From Chloroflexota bacterium (lineage in GTDB: Bacteria; Chloroflexota; Limnocylindria; Limnocylindrales; CSP1-4): DNA of 64,000 nucleotides. Below are positions 35,554 to 46,388 of this stretch, one piece after another; the first letter of the stretch is position 1; the number at the start of each line of letters is the position of its first letter. The notes under the pieces are model-generated. The model made no database searches. It was not told the DNA's origin and saw nothing but the letters and a program-made list of their open reading frames with translations. The stretch is from the NCBI GenBank assembly GCA_021783095.1, contig JAJXUG010000002.1:93286-157285 (forward strand), in the 5' to 3' direction. Made by a program: the position numbers and the translations under genes.

Positions 35554-36351
35554 ATGGCCAACCGACACTCCCCCACTCCCGGCAGCGGCGGCAAGGGCAC
35601 GCGCGCCGAGCGCCGCGCCGCGACTCGCCAAGACGCGCGAAGCCGCCAGGCGCCGCGCTCGGGACCCGAGCCCACGATCCTGCAGCTCGGGCGCCGCTGG
35701 CTGTTCCCGGCGGTGCTGGTCGTCGCTGTCATCGCCGCGGGCGGGATCATCGCCTCCGGGCTCACCGCTTCGCCTGCGCCAGTCGCCAACATCGTGCGGC
35801 CGGTCGAGGGCCAGGCGACGGCACCGGTCACGGTGGCCGAGTTCTCCGACTACCAGTGCGACTACTGCGGGCGCTGGGCCCGTGAGGTCGAGGCGACGTT
35901 CCGCTCCAAGTTCATCGCGACCGGGCAGGTGCGCTTCGAGTGGCACGACGACGCGTGGGAGGGGCAGGAGTCGATCGACGCGGCGAATGCCGCCCGCTGC
36001 GCCGGCGACCAGGGCAAGTTCTGGGAGATGCACGACCTGCTGTACACGTCGCAGAACGCCACGCCGAACACGGGCGCGTTCTCCAAGGACCGCCTCAAGG
36101 CCCTCGGCGCCTCGCTCGGGCTGGTCACGACCACGTACAACGCCTGCGTGGACAGCGGGACCTACAACGCCGCGGTGAGGTCGGACACCGCAATCTCGTC
36201 CGGCGCCTTCTCCGGCACGCCCGCCTTCACCGTCAACGGCACGCCCCTCGTGGGCTACCAGACGATGGACGAGCTGACGGCGGCCATCACCAAGGCGGCA
36301 CCGGCAGCCCCTTCGGCGGCCTCCTCGGGTTCGGCATCGGCCGTCCCGTGA
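35554..36351 (+). CDS. Membrane-anchored DsbA-family thiol-disulphide oxidoreductase
   Basis: A 265-residue protein: basic cytosolic N-terminus (1-48), one TM helix (about 50-71), then an exported thioredoxin-like DsbA domain. The active site is C102-DYC-105 in SDYQCDYCGRW, and the cis-Pro loop is SGTPAFTVNG. The C-terminus is Ala/Ser-rich. It would act outside the membrane in disulphide formation or thiol transfer. It follows arsR by 21 nt and is paired with a CcdA-like electron carrier. Confidence 0.93.
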   Translation: MANRHSPTPGSGGKGTRAERRAATRQDARSRQAPRSGPEPTILQLGRRWLFPAVLVVAVIAAGGIIASGLTASPAPVANIVRPVEGQATAPVTVAEFSDYQCDYCGRWAREVEATFRSKFIATGQVRFEWHDDAWEGQESIDAANAARCAGDQGKFWEMHDLLYTSQNATPNTGAFSKDRLKALGASLGLVTTTYNACVDSGTYNAAVRSDTAISSGAFSGTPAFTVNGTPLVGYQTMDELTAAITKAAPAAPSAASSGSASAVP

Positions 36352-36391
36352 CGCCCGTGACTCCCATGACCGACGGCCGCGGGGCGCCCTG

Positions 36392-37234
36392 ATGGTCGAG
36401 TTGCTGGTCGCCTTCGTTGGAGGCGTCCTCTCGCTGCTCTCGCCATGCTCGGCGCTCCTGCTGCCGGCGTTCTTCGCCTACGCCTTCCCCTCCCCCGCCC
36501 GGCTCGCGCAGCGCACGCTGATCTTCTACGCCGGCATGCTGACGCTGCTGCTTCCGCTCGGGGTCGGCGCTGGCGCGCTGGGAAGCGTGCTGATCGCCCA
36601 GCGGGGCGCGCTGATGATGCTCGCGGGCCTGGTCCTGGTTGTCATCGGCATCGTCCAGTTCGTCCGGGGCGGCTTCGAGCTGCCGGTCCCGGGCGGCGGC
36701 ACCGCGACGACCATGACGCCGGAGCGCGCCGCGAGCACCTACGCGCTCGGCCTCGGGTTCGGCCTGGGCGGCTTCTGCGCCGGCCCCATCCTGGGCGGCG
36801 TCCTCACGATCGCGGCGTCGTCGGGCGGCGCCCTGTCCGGCGCCGCGCTCCTCGCCGCGTACGCCGCCGGCATGGCGTTCCCGATGTTCCTCCTCGCGCT
36901 GCTCTGGGAGCGGCTGGGCGCGTCGCGCCGGGGGACGCTCCGCGGGCGCGAGGTCCGGATCCTCGGCCTCGAGCGGCACATCACGGTGGTGGTCTCGAGC
37001 GTGATGTTCGTCGTCCTCGGGCTCGTCTTCATCGTCCTGGAGGGCGCCAACCCGGCAGCGGGGATCTACGACGCGCTGGGCCTCGCGGACCTCTCCGTGG
37101 CACTCCAAACCGCGCTGCTCGAGGCGACGTCCGGGATGGGGCCCGCGATACCGGCGGTCATCGCGCTGGCCGTGGTCGCCGCCGCGGCTGCCGCGGTGCT
37201 GATGCACCGACGACGGACCCGCGCAACCGGCTGA
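36392..37234 (+). CDS. ccdA: CcdA/DsbD-type transmembrane thiol reductant carrier
   Basis: A 280-residue membrane protein with six or more hydrophobic segments. The redox cysteines of the CcdA family are visible as LLSPCSALLLP (C19) and GLGGFCAGPILGG (C129). CcdA moves reducing equivalents from cytosolic thioredoxin to exported thiol proteins, here most likely the DsbA-like partner encoded 40 nt upstream. The last 60 residues add a TM segment and a basic tail. Confidence 0.93.
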   Translation: MVELLVAFVGGVLSLLSPCSALLLPAFFAYAFPSPARLAQRTLIFYAGMLTLLLPLGVGAGALGSVLIAQRGALMMLAGLVLVVIGIVQFVRGGFELPVPGGGTATTMTPERAASTYALGLGFGLGGFCAGPILGGVLTIAASSGGALSGAALLAAYAAGMAFPMFLLALLWERLGASRRGTLRGREVRILGLERHITVVVSSVMFVVLGLVFIVLEGANPAAGIYDALGLADLSVALQTALLEATSGMGPAIPAVIALAVVAAAAAAVLMHRRRTRATG

Positions 37235-37242
37235 CCACGCGC

Positions 37243-37290
37243 GGCCGCACCAGCCGCCGACTCACCGTGGGTTGAACCGCAGGTGCGGCC
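37243..37290. terminator. Bidirectional terminator candidate between ccdA and ispG
   Basis: GGCCGCACC (37243-37251) pairs with GGTGCGGCC (37282-37290) across a 30-nt loop in the gap between convergent genes. The long loop and lack of T-tract keep confidence low. Confidence 0.35.
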
Positions 37291-37338
37291 CGTGGCCAGA
37301 TGAAGGGCTCCGCATCGCGGTCCCCCCTTCGCCCGATC

Positions 37339-38570
<1,232 letters not shown>

Positions 38571-38574
<4 letters not shown>

Positions 38575-39800
38575 GGAGTGCCGCCCCCGCCGAGCCCCCG
38601 CGCGATGTCGAAGAACGTCACCCAGATGAGGAAGCCGAACAGCGCCAGGAAGCCGATCGCGTAGGTCGCCTGCTCGGCGCGCTGCGAGATCCTGCGCCCG
38701 AATCGCGGGACCGCCTTGAGCACGATGACCAGCATCCGCCCGCCGTCGAGCGGCGGGAACGGCAGCACGTTGACGAGCGCCAGGTTCGCCGACAGCAGGC
38801 CCATCAGGTACAGCGTGAAGATGGGCCCCTGGTTGCGGAAGGTGTCGCCCAGGGAGGCGGCGATGCCGACCGGCCCGGAGACCGGCGGCGCCGTGGTGGG
38901 GTCGGTGACGATCGAGTGGCCCAGCTGCGCCAGGCCGTCGATGATCAGGCGGAAGGCCCGGCCCGTCTCGCTCCAGCCGATCGAGGCCGCGTCGCCCAGC
39001 GGCCGACTGGCCGTCTCGGGCAGGACGACGGCCGCGTTGGCGTCGGCGGGCTTGATCCCGAGCGCCCCCTTGTTGGCGTCGACAGCGGCCTGGGACTGGA
39101 GCGTGACGGTCACGCTGGTCCGGGTCCCGTCGGCGTGCTGCACGCCCACGCTCACCGTCTTGCCGGCGTCCGCGCGCAGCGCGTCCACGATGTTCTGCCG
39201 GGCGTAGATGTCGTACATCTGCCCGTCGACGCTGATGATGGCGTCGCCCGGGACGATGCCCGCGGTCTGCGCGGGCGACCCCGGCACGACCTCCCCGACG
39301 CGGACCCCGAGGAACGGCGTGAACAGCCACGCGATCAGCGTGAAGATCAGGAACGCGAGGATGAGGTTCATCACCACGCCCATCACCAGGATCAGCAGCT
39401 TCTTCCACAGCGGCGCCCGCGTGAAGGAGCGCGGGTCCTGCTCCTGGTCGCCGTCCTCGCCCTCGAGCTTGACGAAGCCGCCGATGGGCAGCCAGTTGAG
39501 CGTGTACTGCATGCCGACGGGCCTGGGCATGGCCTCGACCTCGGCGATCTTGGCCTCGTCACCGCCGGCAGCAGCCAGCAGTTGAGCGTGACGGCGCTCC
39601 CAGCCGGCCTGGATCTCGGGGTCCACGGGACGCTCGTGGAGCACCTTGGCCCTGGGCGGGAAGCCGAACCCGAACTCCAGCACCCGGACTCCCGAGAGGC
39701 GCGCGGTGATGAAGTGGCCGGCCTCGTGGAAGATCACGACCACGCCCAGGACGACGATGAACAGGATGATCGCCTCGAGGACGTCGACGATCCCGGTCAT
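38571..39800 (-). CDS. rseP: RIP metalloprotease RseP (site-2 protease)
   Basis: A 409-residue intramembrane zinc protease. TM1 carries HEAGH at residues 25-29; the PDZ domain is in the middle ([26 protein letters not shown] in part), and the LDG motif is [13 protein letters not shown] near the C-terminus. It cleaves membrane-anchored anti-sigma factors or signal-peptide remnants. Encoded between dxr and ispG, as in many bacteria, with 4-nt overlaps on both sides. Confidence 0.95.
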
Positions 39801-40996
39801 CCGGTCACCGGGCCCGTGGCGTAGGCGGCGCGGACTTCGCGGTCCAGAGCGACGAGCGCCGCCACGTCGGGTGTCTGGTCGCCGCCCTCGCCGAAGCGCC
39901 GGACCGCCGCCTCCAGCAGTCGCGGGATGCCGTTGAAGTCAAGGGTGCGGTCGAGGAAGCGGGCGACCGCCACCTCGTCCGCGGCGATGAGCGCGGCCGA
40001 CGCCCGGCTGCCGAGGCGACCCGCCTCGCGGGCGATCCGCAGGGCCGGGAAGCGCGTCTCGTCAGGGGCGCGGAAGTCCAGCCGGGCCGCCGCCACGAGG
40101 TCGGGCGGCGTGGTGGGCGATGGGAGTCGTTCAGGGTGCGTGAGGGCGTACTGGATCGGGAGGCGCATATCCGGGGTGCCCAATTGGGCCTTCAGGGAGC
40201 CGTCGATGAACAGGACGGCGGAGTGGACGATGCTCTGCGGGTGAACGACGACGTCGATGGCGTCGTAGCCCACATCGTATAGCCAGCGGGCTTCGATGAC
40301 TTCCAGGCCCTTGTTGGCGAGCGTTGCAGAATCAATGGTGATCTTGGCGCCCATCGACCAGTTGGGGTGCCTGAGCGCCTGCTCGGGGGTCGCCGCGGCG
40401 ATCTCCTCGGCCGATGCGTCCCGGAACGGGCCGCCCGACGCGGTGAGGATGAGCCTCGCGATCCCGGACCTCGGCTCCCCCACCAGGCACTGCCAGATGG
40501 CCGAGTGCTCCGAGTCGATGGGCCGGAGCCAGGCGAGCGTCGTGGCGAGCGGGTCGCGGGCGTCCACCGCGGCGCGCTCGTCGGCACGGGCCCTCGCCTC
40601 GGCCATGACGAGGTGCCCGCCGGCGACCAGCGTCTCCTTGTTGGCCGTCGCCACCACCTTGCCCGCGCGCAGGGCAGCGAGGACCGGCCGAAGCGAGACC
40701 ACGCCGCCGGTCGCGATGACGACGATGTCCACGTCGTCGCGGACCGCCATCCGCTCGAGCGCATCCTCGCCATGCCAGCGCTCGACGCCCGCCGGGACGT
40801 CGAGCGCGGCGCCCTCGACTGCCAGCGCCACGACGGCCGGCCTCAGCCGGCGTGCCTGCGCCTCGAGCTCCGATGCGTTCCGGCCCGTCGCGACGGCGCG
40901 GACGCGGAACCGGTCCGGGTGGGCCTCCAGCACCTCCACGGTCTGGCGGCCGATGCTCCCGGTCGAGCCCAGCAGCGCGACGCCGAGCCGCCGCAC
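39797..40996 (-). CDS. dxr: 1-deoxy-D-xylulose 5-phosphate reductoisomerase
   Basis: A 399-residue NADPH-dependent enzyme, second step of the MEP pathway. It has GSTGSIGRQTVEVL, ATANKETLVAGG, PIDSEHSAIWQCL, LTASGGPFRD, HPNWSMGAKITIDSATLANK in part, and MRLPIQYALTHPER. GTG 40996, 2 nt after the cdsA stop, gives the typical start (RRLGVALLGSTGS); ATG 41020 would add eight residues and overlap cdsA. The stop overlaps rseP. Confidence 0.95.
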   Translation of the reverse strand: MRRLGVALLGSTGSIGRQTVEVLEAHPDRFRVRAVATGRNASELEAQARRLRPAVVALAVEGAALDVPAGVERWHGEDALERMAVRDDVDIVVIATGGVVSLRPVLAALRAGKVVATANKETLVAGGHLVMAEARARADERAAVDARDPLATTLAWLRPIDSEHSAIWQCLVGEPRSGIARLILTASGGPFRDASAEEIAAATPEQALRHPNWSMGAKITIDSATLANKGLEVIEARWLYDVGYDAIDVVVHPQSIVHSAVLFIDGSLKAQLGTPDMRLPIQYALTHPERLPSPTTPPDLVAAARLDFRAPDETRFPALRIAREAGRLGSRASAALIAADEVAVARFLDRTLDFNGIPRLLEAAVRRFGEGGDQTPDVAALVALDREVRAAYATGPVTG

Positions 40997-40997
40997 C

Positions 40998-41825
40998 TCA
41001 GTGGACGAGCGCGATGACATACAGCGCCACGACGGGGCCCGCGAACAGGAATGAGTCGATGCGGTCAAGGACGCCGCCGTGCCCGGGGATCAGCGTGCCC
41101 GAGTCCTTGGCGCCGGCCGCGCGCTTGAGCATGGACTCGGCGAGGTCGCCCGCCTGCGCGGCGAGCCCCAGCAGCGGGCCGAGCGCGACGCCGCCCAGGG
41201 CGTTCTGCCCGAGCGCGCCGAGCATCAGCGCCGTGACGACGGACGTTGCGACTAGGCCGCCGATCACGCCCTCGATCGACTTGCTGGGCGAGATGTGGGT
41301 GAGGAACTTGTGGCGCCCGATCTGCCGGCCGACCATGTAGGCGCCGGTGTCGAAGCTCCAGACCCCGAGCACCAGGAGCAGGATCCACCCCTGCGCGGCG
41401 GTCAGGACGTGGAGCGGGGCGTCCGCGGGGACGGCGGGCGCAGCCGCGGCGAGGTGGAGGACGAAGCCGATCAGGCCCACGTACCCTGCGCCGAACACTG
41501 TCGCGACCCAGGTCACCAGCCCGTCGCGGGGGTCCTCCCGGCCGAACGCGCCGATCCCGGCGAGCACGAAGCCCACAGCGATCAGCAGGAGGCCCTTCTC
41601 GCCGCCCGGGGCGACGGCCGCCTCGAGCACGAGCGCCGCCGCGAGCGCGGTCCCGAACAGCGGGAGCGAGGGGAAGCCCGCCGCCCGGAGCAGGCGGAAC
41701 ACCTCGAGCCCTCCCAGCAGCGCCACCAGCACCAGCACCGCGGCGATCGCGGGCAGCCCGATCCACAGCGCGATGACGAGCGGCGGGACGAGGGCCAGCG
41801 CGGACAGGGCCCGGGTTCGGAGCAC
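40998..41825 (-). CDS. cdsA: Phosphatidate cytidylyltransferase
   Basis: A 275-residue polytopic membrane enzyme making CDP-diacylglycerol. The family signature is visible: SPSKSIEGVIGG, then GDLAESMLKRAAGAKDSGTLIPGHGGVLDRIDS, of which DRIDS is the conserved end. About seven TM segments precede it, beginning ALALVPPLVIALWIG. GTG start 7 nt after the uppS stop. Confidence 0.95.
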   Translation of the reverse strand: MLRTRALSALALVPPLVIALWIGLPAIAAVLVLVALLGGLEVFRLLRAAGFPSLPLFGTALAAALVLEAAVAPGGEKGLLLIAVGFVLAGIGAFGREDPRDGLVTWVATVFGAGYVGLIGFVLHLAAAAPAVPADAPLHVLTAAQGWILLLVLGVWSFDTGAYMVGRQIGRHKFLTHISPSKSIEGVIGGLVATSVVTALMLGALGQNALGGVALGPLLGLAAQAGDLAESMLKRAAGAKDSGTLIPGHGGVLDRIDSFLFAGPVVALYVIALVH

Positions 41826-41832
41826 GGGGCGC

Positions 41833-42645
41833 CTAGCGGCCGAAGCGGCGCGTGCGCCCGGCGAACTCGAGCAGGGCGGCGTCGAACTGGTCGGCGCCGA
41901 AGTCGGGCCACAGGCAGTCGGAGAACACGAGCTCCGCGTACGCGGTCTGCCAGATCAGGAAGTTGCTGACGCGCCGCTCACCGCCGGTGCGGATGAGCAG
42001 GTCGGGGTCCGGCAGGCTTGCGGTGTACAGGGCTTCGCTGACCGTGCGCTCGTCGACCGCCTCGGGGGCCACGCCCGACGCCACGATGCGCCGGACGGCG
42101 TCCACGAGCTCGGTCCGGCCGGCGTAGTTCCACGCGATGTTGAGGTGCAGCCGCGAGCCGACCGAGGTTCGGGCGACGGCGTCCTGGATCGACGTTCGGG
42201 CGTCCTCGGGCAGCTCGTCGAGCCGGCCGAGCACCTGCACGTGGACGCCCTGCTCGCGCAGCTCCTCGGTCTCGTTGGCGATGGCGCGTCCCAGGAGCTC
42301 GAACAGGCCGCCGACCTCATCGTCGGAGCGGGCCCAGTTCTCGCGGCTGAAGGCGTAGAGCGTGAGCATCGGCACGCCGCGGCGGACCGCGTGCTGGAGG
42401 AGGCCGCGGATCGCCTCGAGCCCGGCTGCGTGACCATCGAAGTCCGTCACCCCATGGGCGCGGGCCCAGCGGCGGTTGCCGTCCATGATGATCGCCACGT
42501 GGCGCGGCAGCTCCTCGGGGGGCAGCAGCGGCTCGGGAGCGGAGGCGGGGATGCCGGCGGCCGCGACCGGCCCCGTCGCCTTGTGGGCGAGCGGCGGAGC
42601 GTCAGTCGGGCGGGCGATCGAGCGATCGAGCGGCGCCTGGGGCAC
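41833..42645 (-). CDS. uppS: Isoprenyl transferase (undecaprenyl diphosphate synthase)
   Basis: A 270-residue cis-prenyltransferase that builds the lipid carrier for cell wall synthesis. The catalytic Asp is D55 in IIMDGNRRWA; FSRENWARS, HLNIAWNYAGRTEL and DLLIRTGGERRVSNFLIWQ follow. A 45-residue Pro/Ala-rich N-terminal extension precedes the core. GTG start shares one base with the frr stop (TAGTG). The frr-uppS-cdsA-dxr-rseP-ispG order is classical. Confidence 0.95.
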   Translation of the reverse strand: MPQAPLDRSIARPTDAPPLAHKATGPVAAAGIPASAPEPLLPPEELPRHVAIIMDGNRRWARAHGVTDFDGHAAGLEAIRGLLQHAVRRGVPMLTLYAFSRENWARSDDEVGGLFELLGRAIANETEELREQGVHVQVLGRLDELPEDARTSIQDAVARTSVGSRLHLNIAWNYAGRTELVDAVRRIVASGVAPEAVDERTVSEALYTASLPDPDLLIRTGGERRVSNFLIWQTAYAELVFSDCLWPDFGADQFDAALLEFAGRTRRFGR

Positions 42646-43202
42646 TAGACCTCGAGGACCTCCTGCTCCTTGGTGCCACCCAGGTGGTCGACATCGGCGA
42701 CCACCCGGTCGGTGATCTTCTGGAGCTGCTCCAGCTGTCGACGGGACTCATCCGCGCCGAGCGTGCCGTCGCGCTCCTCCTTCTTGAGGGCATCCGCGGC
42801 CTCGCGGCGGAGGTTGCGGATCTCCACCCGGGCCTCTTCCATCCGCTTGTGGACGCTCTTGACGATGTCCTTGCGACGCTCCTCGGTGAGCTGCGGGATG
42901 TTCAGGCGCACCACGGTGCCGTCGACGTTGGGCATGAGGCCGATGTCGGACTTCATGATCGCCTTCTCGATGGCGCCGAGGACACCGCGGTCCCAGGGCT
43001 GGATGACGATCTGGTGCGGCTCGGGAACGCTGATCGAGGCCAGCTGGTTGAGCGGCGTCGGCGTGCCGTAGTACTCGACGTGGATCCGCTCGACGAGCGC
43101 CGTGGACGCGCGGCCGGTCCGCAGGCCGGCGAAATCGCGCTCCATGGCCTCAACCGCGCGGACCATCTTGTGCTCGGCCGCGGTCAGGACTTCGCTGGTC
43201 AT
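42645..43202 (-). CDS. frr: Ribosome recycling factor
   Basis: A 185-residue protein, the normal RRF length. It has [23 protein letters not shown] in part, [21 protein letters not shown] in part, [15 protein letters not shown] and the C-terminal coiled-coil arm. With EF-G it splits the post-termination ribosome. ATG 43202 overlaps the pyrH stop, giving pyrH-frr coupling. Confidence 0.97.
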   Translation of the reverse strand: MTSEVLTAAEHKMVRAVEAMERDFAGLRTGRASTALVERIHVEYYGTPTPLNQLASISVPEPHQIVIQPWDRGVLGAIEKAIMKSDIGLMPNVDGTVVRLNIPQLTEERRKDIVKSVHKRMEEARVEIRNLRREAADALKKEERDGTLGADESRRQLEQLQKITDRVVADVDHLGGTKEQEVLEV

Positions 43203-43993
43203 CCGGCAACTCCTCCGGTCTCGCCGGTGATGAGGGTTCCCACAGGCTCGCCACGAGCCACCCTCGTGATGTTCTCCGGCTGATTGAGGTCGAAGACAAC
43301 GATTGGCAGGGCGTTCTCCTGGCACAGGGAGACCGCTGCCGCGTCGAGCACCTTGAGCTGGTCGCGCAGGACGTCGAGATAGCCCAGGCGTGCATACCGG
43401 GTGGCGGTGGGGACCTTCATGGGGTCCGCGTCGTACACGCCGTCCACCCTGGTGGCCTTGAGCAGGACTTCGGCGTTGATCTCCACGGCGCGCAGCGCCG
43501 CGGCCGTGTCGGTGGTGAAGTACGGGTTCCCGGTGCCGGCGACGAAGATCGTCACGCGGCCCTTCTCGAGGTGGCGGACCGCGCGGCGGCGGATGTACGG
43601 CTCGGCGACCTCATTCATCGCGATGGCCGACATCACGCGCACGGGGATGCCCACGCGCTCGATCGCGTCCTGGAGGGCGAGGCCGTTCATGACGGTCGCC
43701 AGCATGCCGATGTAGTCCCCGGTCGCGCGGTCCATCCCGCGGGCCGCCGCGGCCATGCCGCGGAAGATGTTGCCGCCCCCCACCACGATGCCCACCTGAA
43801 CGCCCATCGCCCGGACGTCCGCGACCTGGTGCGCGATGAACGCGCAGAACGCCGGGTCCACGCCGTACTGGCGCTCGCCGAGGAGGGCCTCGCCGGAAAG
43901 CTTGAGCAGGATCCGGCGGTAGCGGAGCGGGCCGGAGTCCGGGGCCGTCGCGGGCCCCGCGCTCAAGCCGGCCGCCTGACCGGTTTCGGTCAC
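43199..43993 (-). CDS. pyrH: UMP kinase
   Basis: A 264-residue amino-acid-kinase-fold enzyme making UDP. Motifs: [41 protein letters not shown] in part, [17 protein letters not shown] and [21 protein letters not shown] in part. The first 18 residues are a loose extension. GTG start overlaps the tsf stop (GTGA). Confidence 0.97.
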   Translation of the reverse strand: MTETGQAAGLSAGPATAPDSGPLRYRRILLKLSGEALLGERQYGVDPAFCAFIAHQVADVRAMGVQVGIVVGGGNIFRGMAAAARGMDRATGDYIGMLATVMNGLALQDAIERVGIPVRVMSAIAMNEVAEPYIRRRAVRHLEKGRVTIFVAGTGNPYFTTDTAAALRAVEINAEVLLKATRVDGVYDADPMKVPTATRYARLGYLDVLRDQLKVLDAAAVSLCQENALPIVVFDLNQPENITRVARGEPVGTLITGETGGVAG

Positions 43994-44586
43994 ATCTCCT
44001 CCCCGAGGGCGAAGCGGACGAACCGCCGGACGCGGATGTTCTCGCCGATCGTGGAGATCTTCTGGGTCACGAGGTCGCGCACCGACCGGTCCTCGTCGCG
44101 GAAGGGCTGCTCGAGCAGGCAGACCTCCTTGTACCACTTGTTGAGCTGGCCCTCGACAATCTTCTCGCGGATCGCCTCCGGCTTGCCCAGGACAGTCTGG
44201 TCGGCGAGCAGCGCCGCCTTCTTGGCGCTCAGCTCTTCGGCGGGGATGCCGTCGATGTCCACGTACAGGGGGGCAAGCCCGGCGACCTGCATCGCGAGGT
44301 CGCGGACGAGCTTCTGGAACTCGTCGGTGCGGGCGACGAAGTCGGTCTCGCAGTTGACCTCGATCAGCACACCGACGCGCCCGCCGGTGTGGATGTAGCT
44401 CGAGACGAGGCCCTCGCGGGCCTCGCGGCCGGACTTCTTGGCGGCGGCGGCGAGCCCGCGCTGGCGCAGCAGCGCGACGGCCTTGTCCATGTCGCCGCCA
44501 GTCTCGTCGAGCGCGCGCTTGCAGTCCATCATGCCCGCGCCGGTCTTCTCGCGAAGCTCCTTGACGGCCTCGGCCGTGATCGCCAT
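43990..44586 (-). CDS. tsf: Elongation factor Ts (short form)
   Basis: A 198-residue nucleotide-exchange factor for EF-Tu. UBA-like N-terminus with [18 protein letters not shown], then the signature [20 protein letters not shown] in part. E. coli EF-Ts has 283 residues; this is the short form with one core subdomain, common in Chloroflexota, Cyanobacteria and Thermus. ATG 44586 is the conserved MAITAEAV start. Confidence 0.97.
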   Translation of the reverse strand: MAITAEAVKELREKTGAGMMDCKRALDETGGDMDKAVALLRQRGLAAAAKKSGREAREGLVSSYIHTGGRVGVLIEVNCETDFVARTDEFQKLVRDLAMQVAGLAPLYVDIDGIPAEELSAKKAALLADQTVLGKPEAIREKIVEGQLNKWYKEVCLLEQPFRDEDRSVRDLVTQKISTIGENIRVRRFVRFALGEEM

Positions 44587-44711
44587 GTGGGTGGTGCTCC
44601 TGTGGTGTTCGGCGGGCGCGAGACCCGCCGGCTTGGCTCGGGATCGATGCCAGCCGCTCATGGGCCGGCGGGGCCGGGCGAACGGGACGGGCCCGCCCGG
44701 TGTCGGGTCGC

Positions 44712-45683
44712 CTACTGGGCGGTCGGGGCCGCGGGAGCCGCCGGGGCGGCCGGAGCAGCGGAAGCTTCGGGTGTTGCGGAGGCGGCAGGTGCGGCCGGGG
44801 CTGCGGGCGCTGCCGGAGCTGCAGGTGCGGCCGGTGTTGCGGGTGCGCCGGGCAGCAGGTCGTCGTCCTCGGGATCGAATGACAGCGTCCCGCCGGCCGC
44901 CAGCTGAGCGACCAGGTCTGCGGCAGCGCGCTCGTCGAACTCGGGCTCCTCGATCTGACCGGCCTCAACGGGCTCGGGCTCCGACGCGGCGTGCGCCGCG
45001 CGCAGGCGCTGGCCCTCGATGCACGCGTCCGCGACCAGCTGGCAGAGCAGCCGGATGGAGCGGATGGCGTCGTCGTTGGCCGGGATGATGTAGTCGAGCT
45101 CGTCGGGGTCGACGTTGGTGTCGCCCGTGCCCACGACCGGGATCTCGAGCTTGTTCGCCTCGGTGACGGCGATGCGCTCTCGGTGCGGGTCGACGATGAA
45201 GATGATTCCCGGAAGGCGCTTGATCTTGCGGATGCCGCCCAGCGTGGCCTGGAGCTTCCCGAGCTCCTCCATGTGCTTGGCCGCTTCCTTCTTCGTCATC
45301 CGGTCGAAGTCGCCGGCCATCTGCCGGGCCTCGAGCTGGTCCATCAGCCCGATGCGCTTCTTGATGGTGACGAAGTTGGTGAGCATGCCGCCGAGCCAGC
45401 GCTTGGTGACGTACGGCTGGCCGGCGCGGATCGCCTCCTGCATCACCGGCTCCTGGGCCTGCTTCTTCGTGCCGACGAAGAGCACGCTCTCGCCGCGGGC
45501 GACGGTCTCGGTGACGTAGGCGAGGGCCGCGTCGAGGCGCTTGACCGTCTGCGCCAGGTCGATGATGTGGATGCCGTTGCGCTCCGCGAAGATGAAGGGC
45601 TTCATCTTCGGGTTCCAGCGCCGGGTCTGGTGTCCGAAGTGGACGCCGGCCTCAAGGAGCTGGCGCATCGAGACAGTGGGCAC
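44712..45683 (-). CDS. rpsB: 30S ribosomal protein S2 with Ala/Pro-repeat tail
   Basis: A 323-residue S2. The core (1-235) has [52 protein letters not shown] and [20 protein letters not shown] in part. A 90-residue extension follows: an acidic stretch, then [11 protein letters not shown]-type repeats encoded by GC-rich tandem DNA (about 44712-44850). GTG 45683 has AGGAGG 9 nt upstream. S2 joins the 30S late and binds S1; the tail is outside the conserved fold. It heads rpsB-tsf-pyrH-frr. Confidence 0.96.
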   Translation of the reverse strand: MPTVSMRQLLEAGVHFGHQTRRWNPKMKPFIFAERNGIHIIDLAQTVKRLDAALAYVTETVARGESVLFVGTKKQAQEPVMQEAIRAGQPYVTKRWLGGMLTNFVTIKKRIGLMDQLEARQMAGDFDRMTKKEAAKHMEELGKLQATLGGIRKIKRLPGIIFIVDPHRERIAVTEANKLEIPVVGTGDTNVDPDELDYIIPANDDAIRSIRLLCQLVADACIEGQRLRAAHAASEPEPVEAGQIEEPEFDERAAADLVAQLAAGGTLSFDPEDDDLLPGAPATPAAPAAPAAPAAPAAPAASATPEASAAPAAPAAPAAPTAQ

Positions 45684-45853
45684 GCGTGACCTCCTGCGGT
45701 TCGTTCCTCCGCGGATCCCCTGCGGGGGCCTCGCCGGGCGACTGGCCTGCGGTCGGCACCGTCCCGTCAGGGATCGGATCCGCGTGTGTGCTCCGCCTGG
45801 CGTCTGCCGGGCGGGCATGGCGGTCTCGCCGCAGCGCTGCCGCGGCGGGCGGG

Positions 45854-45862
45854 AGTGTAGCA
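45854..45862 (-). promoter_or_regulatory. rpsB promoter (extended -10)
   Basis: On the minus strand TGC-TACACT (45862-45854) is an extended -10 hexamer. No -35 is visible. The predicted start near 45847 leaves a GC-rich leader of about 160 nt before rpsB, long enough for S2 autoregulation. Confidence 0.4.
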
Positions 45863-45959
45863 CAGGGGCCTCGGGGCCCCGGCCTCTGGTCCCTCGATCC
45901 CAGCCGACCCCGGCCTGACCTCGGCGCTTCGCCGCCCTCCTCGCCCGCCGGCTCCGCCC

Positions 45960-46388
45960 CTAGACGTCGATGCCGCGATGGTGGCGGAGCGAAGGACGGC
46001 CGTCAGGCCCGGCGTCGATCGCGATGAGGTCCACGCGAACTGGCAGGTCCGGGACGCGGCGCCCGTCGGGCAGGACGGGCCGCATCGCGAGCTCGCCGGC
46101 GGCGCGGCGCATGGCGTTGCGCTTCCGGAAGTCTACGGTCTCCTCCGCCAGCCCGAAGTCCCGCCGATTGCGCCGCCGGACCTCGACGAGCACGAGCGAT
46201 GGCGGGTCGGAGGGGTCGATGGCGAGGATGTCCACCTCGGCTCGGCAGACCCGCAGGTTCCGGGCGATGATCCGCCAGCCGAGCGCCTCGAGCCGGATGG
46301 CGGCCAGGCGCTCCCCGTCGTCGCCGATCTGCTGCGCGCGGGTTGATCGAACGCGCTCCACGGCGGGAGACTGCACCACGGCGATCAT
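45960..46388 (-). CDS. yraN: YraN/UPF0102-family nuclease-fold protein
   Basis: A 142-residue protein of the UPF0102 family, with a restriction-endonuclease-like fold. Motifs: QQIGDDGERLAAIRLEALGW, IIARNLRVCRAEVDILAID (catalytic-type E and D), and LVLVEVRRRNR (E-x-K-like, here EVR) followed by DFGLAEETVDFRKRNAMRRA in part. The open frame continues for another 230 codons upstream, but those are low-complexity and not like the family, so ATG 46388 is preferred. YraN often sits near rnhB/rplS clusters; here the large modular gene lies between them. Confidence 0.85.
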   Translation of the reverse strand: MIAVVQSPAVERVRSTRAQQIGDDGERLAAIRLEALGWRIIARNLRVCRAEVDILAIDPSDPPSLVLVEVRRRNRRDFGLAEETVDFRKRNAMRRAAGELAMRPVLPDGRRVPDLPVRVDLIAIDAGPDGRPSLRHHRGIDV

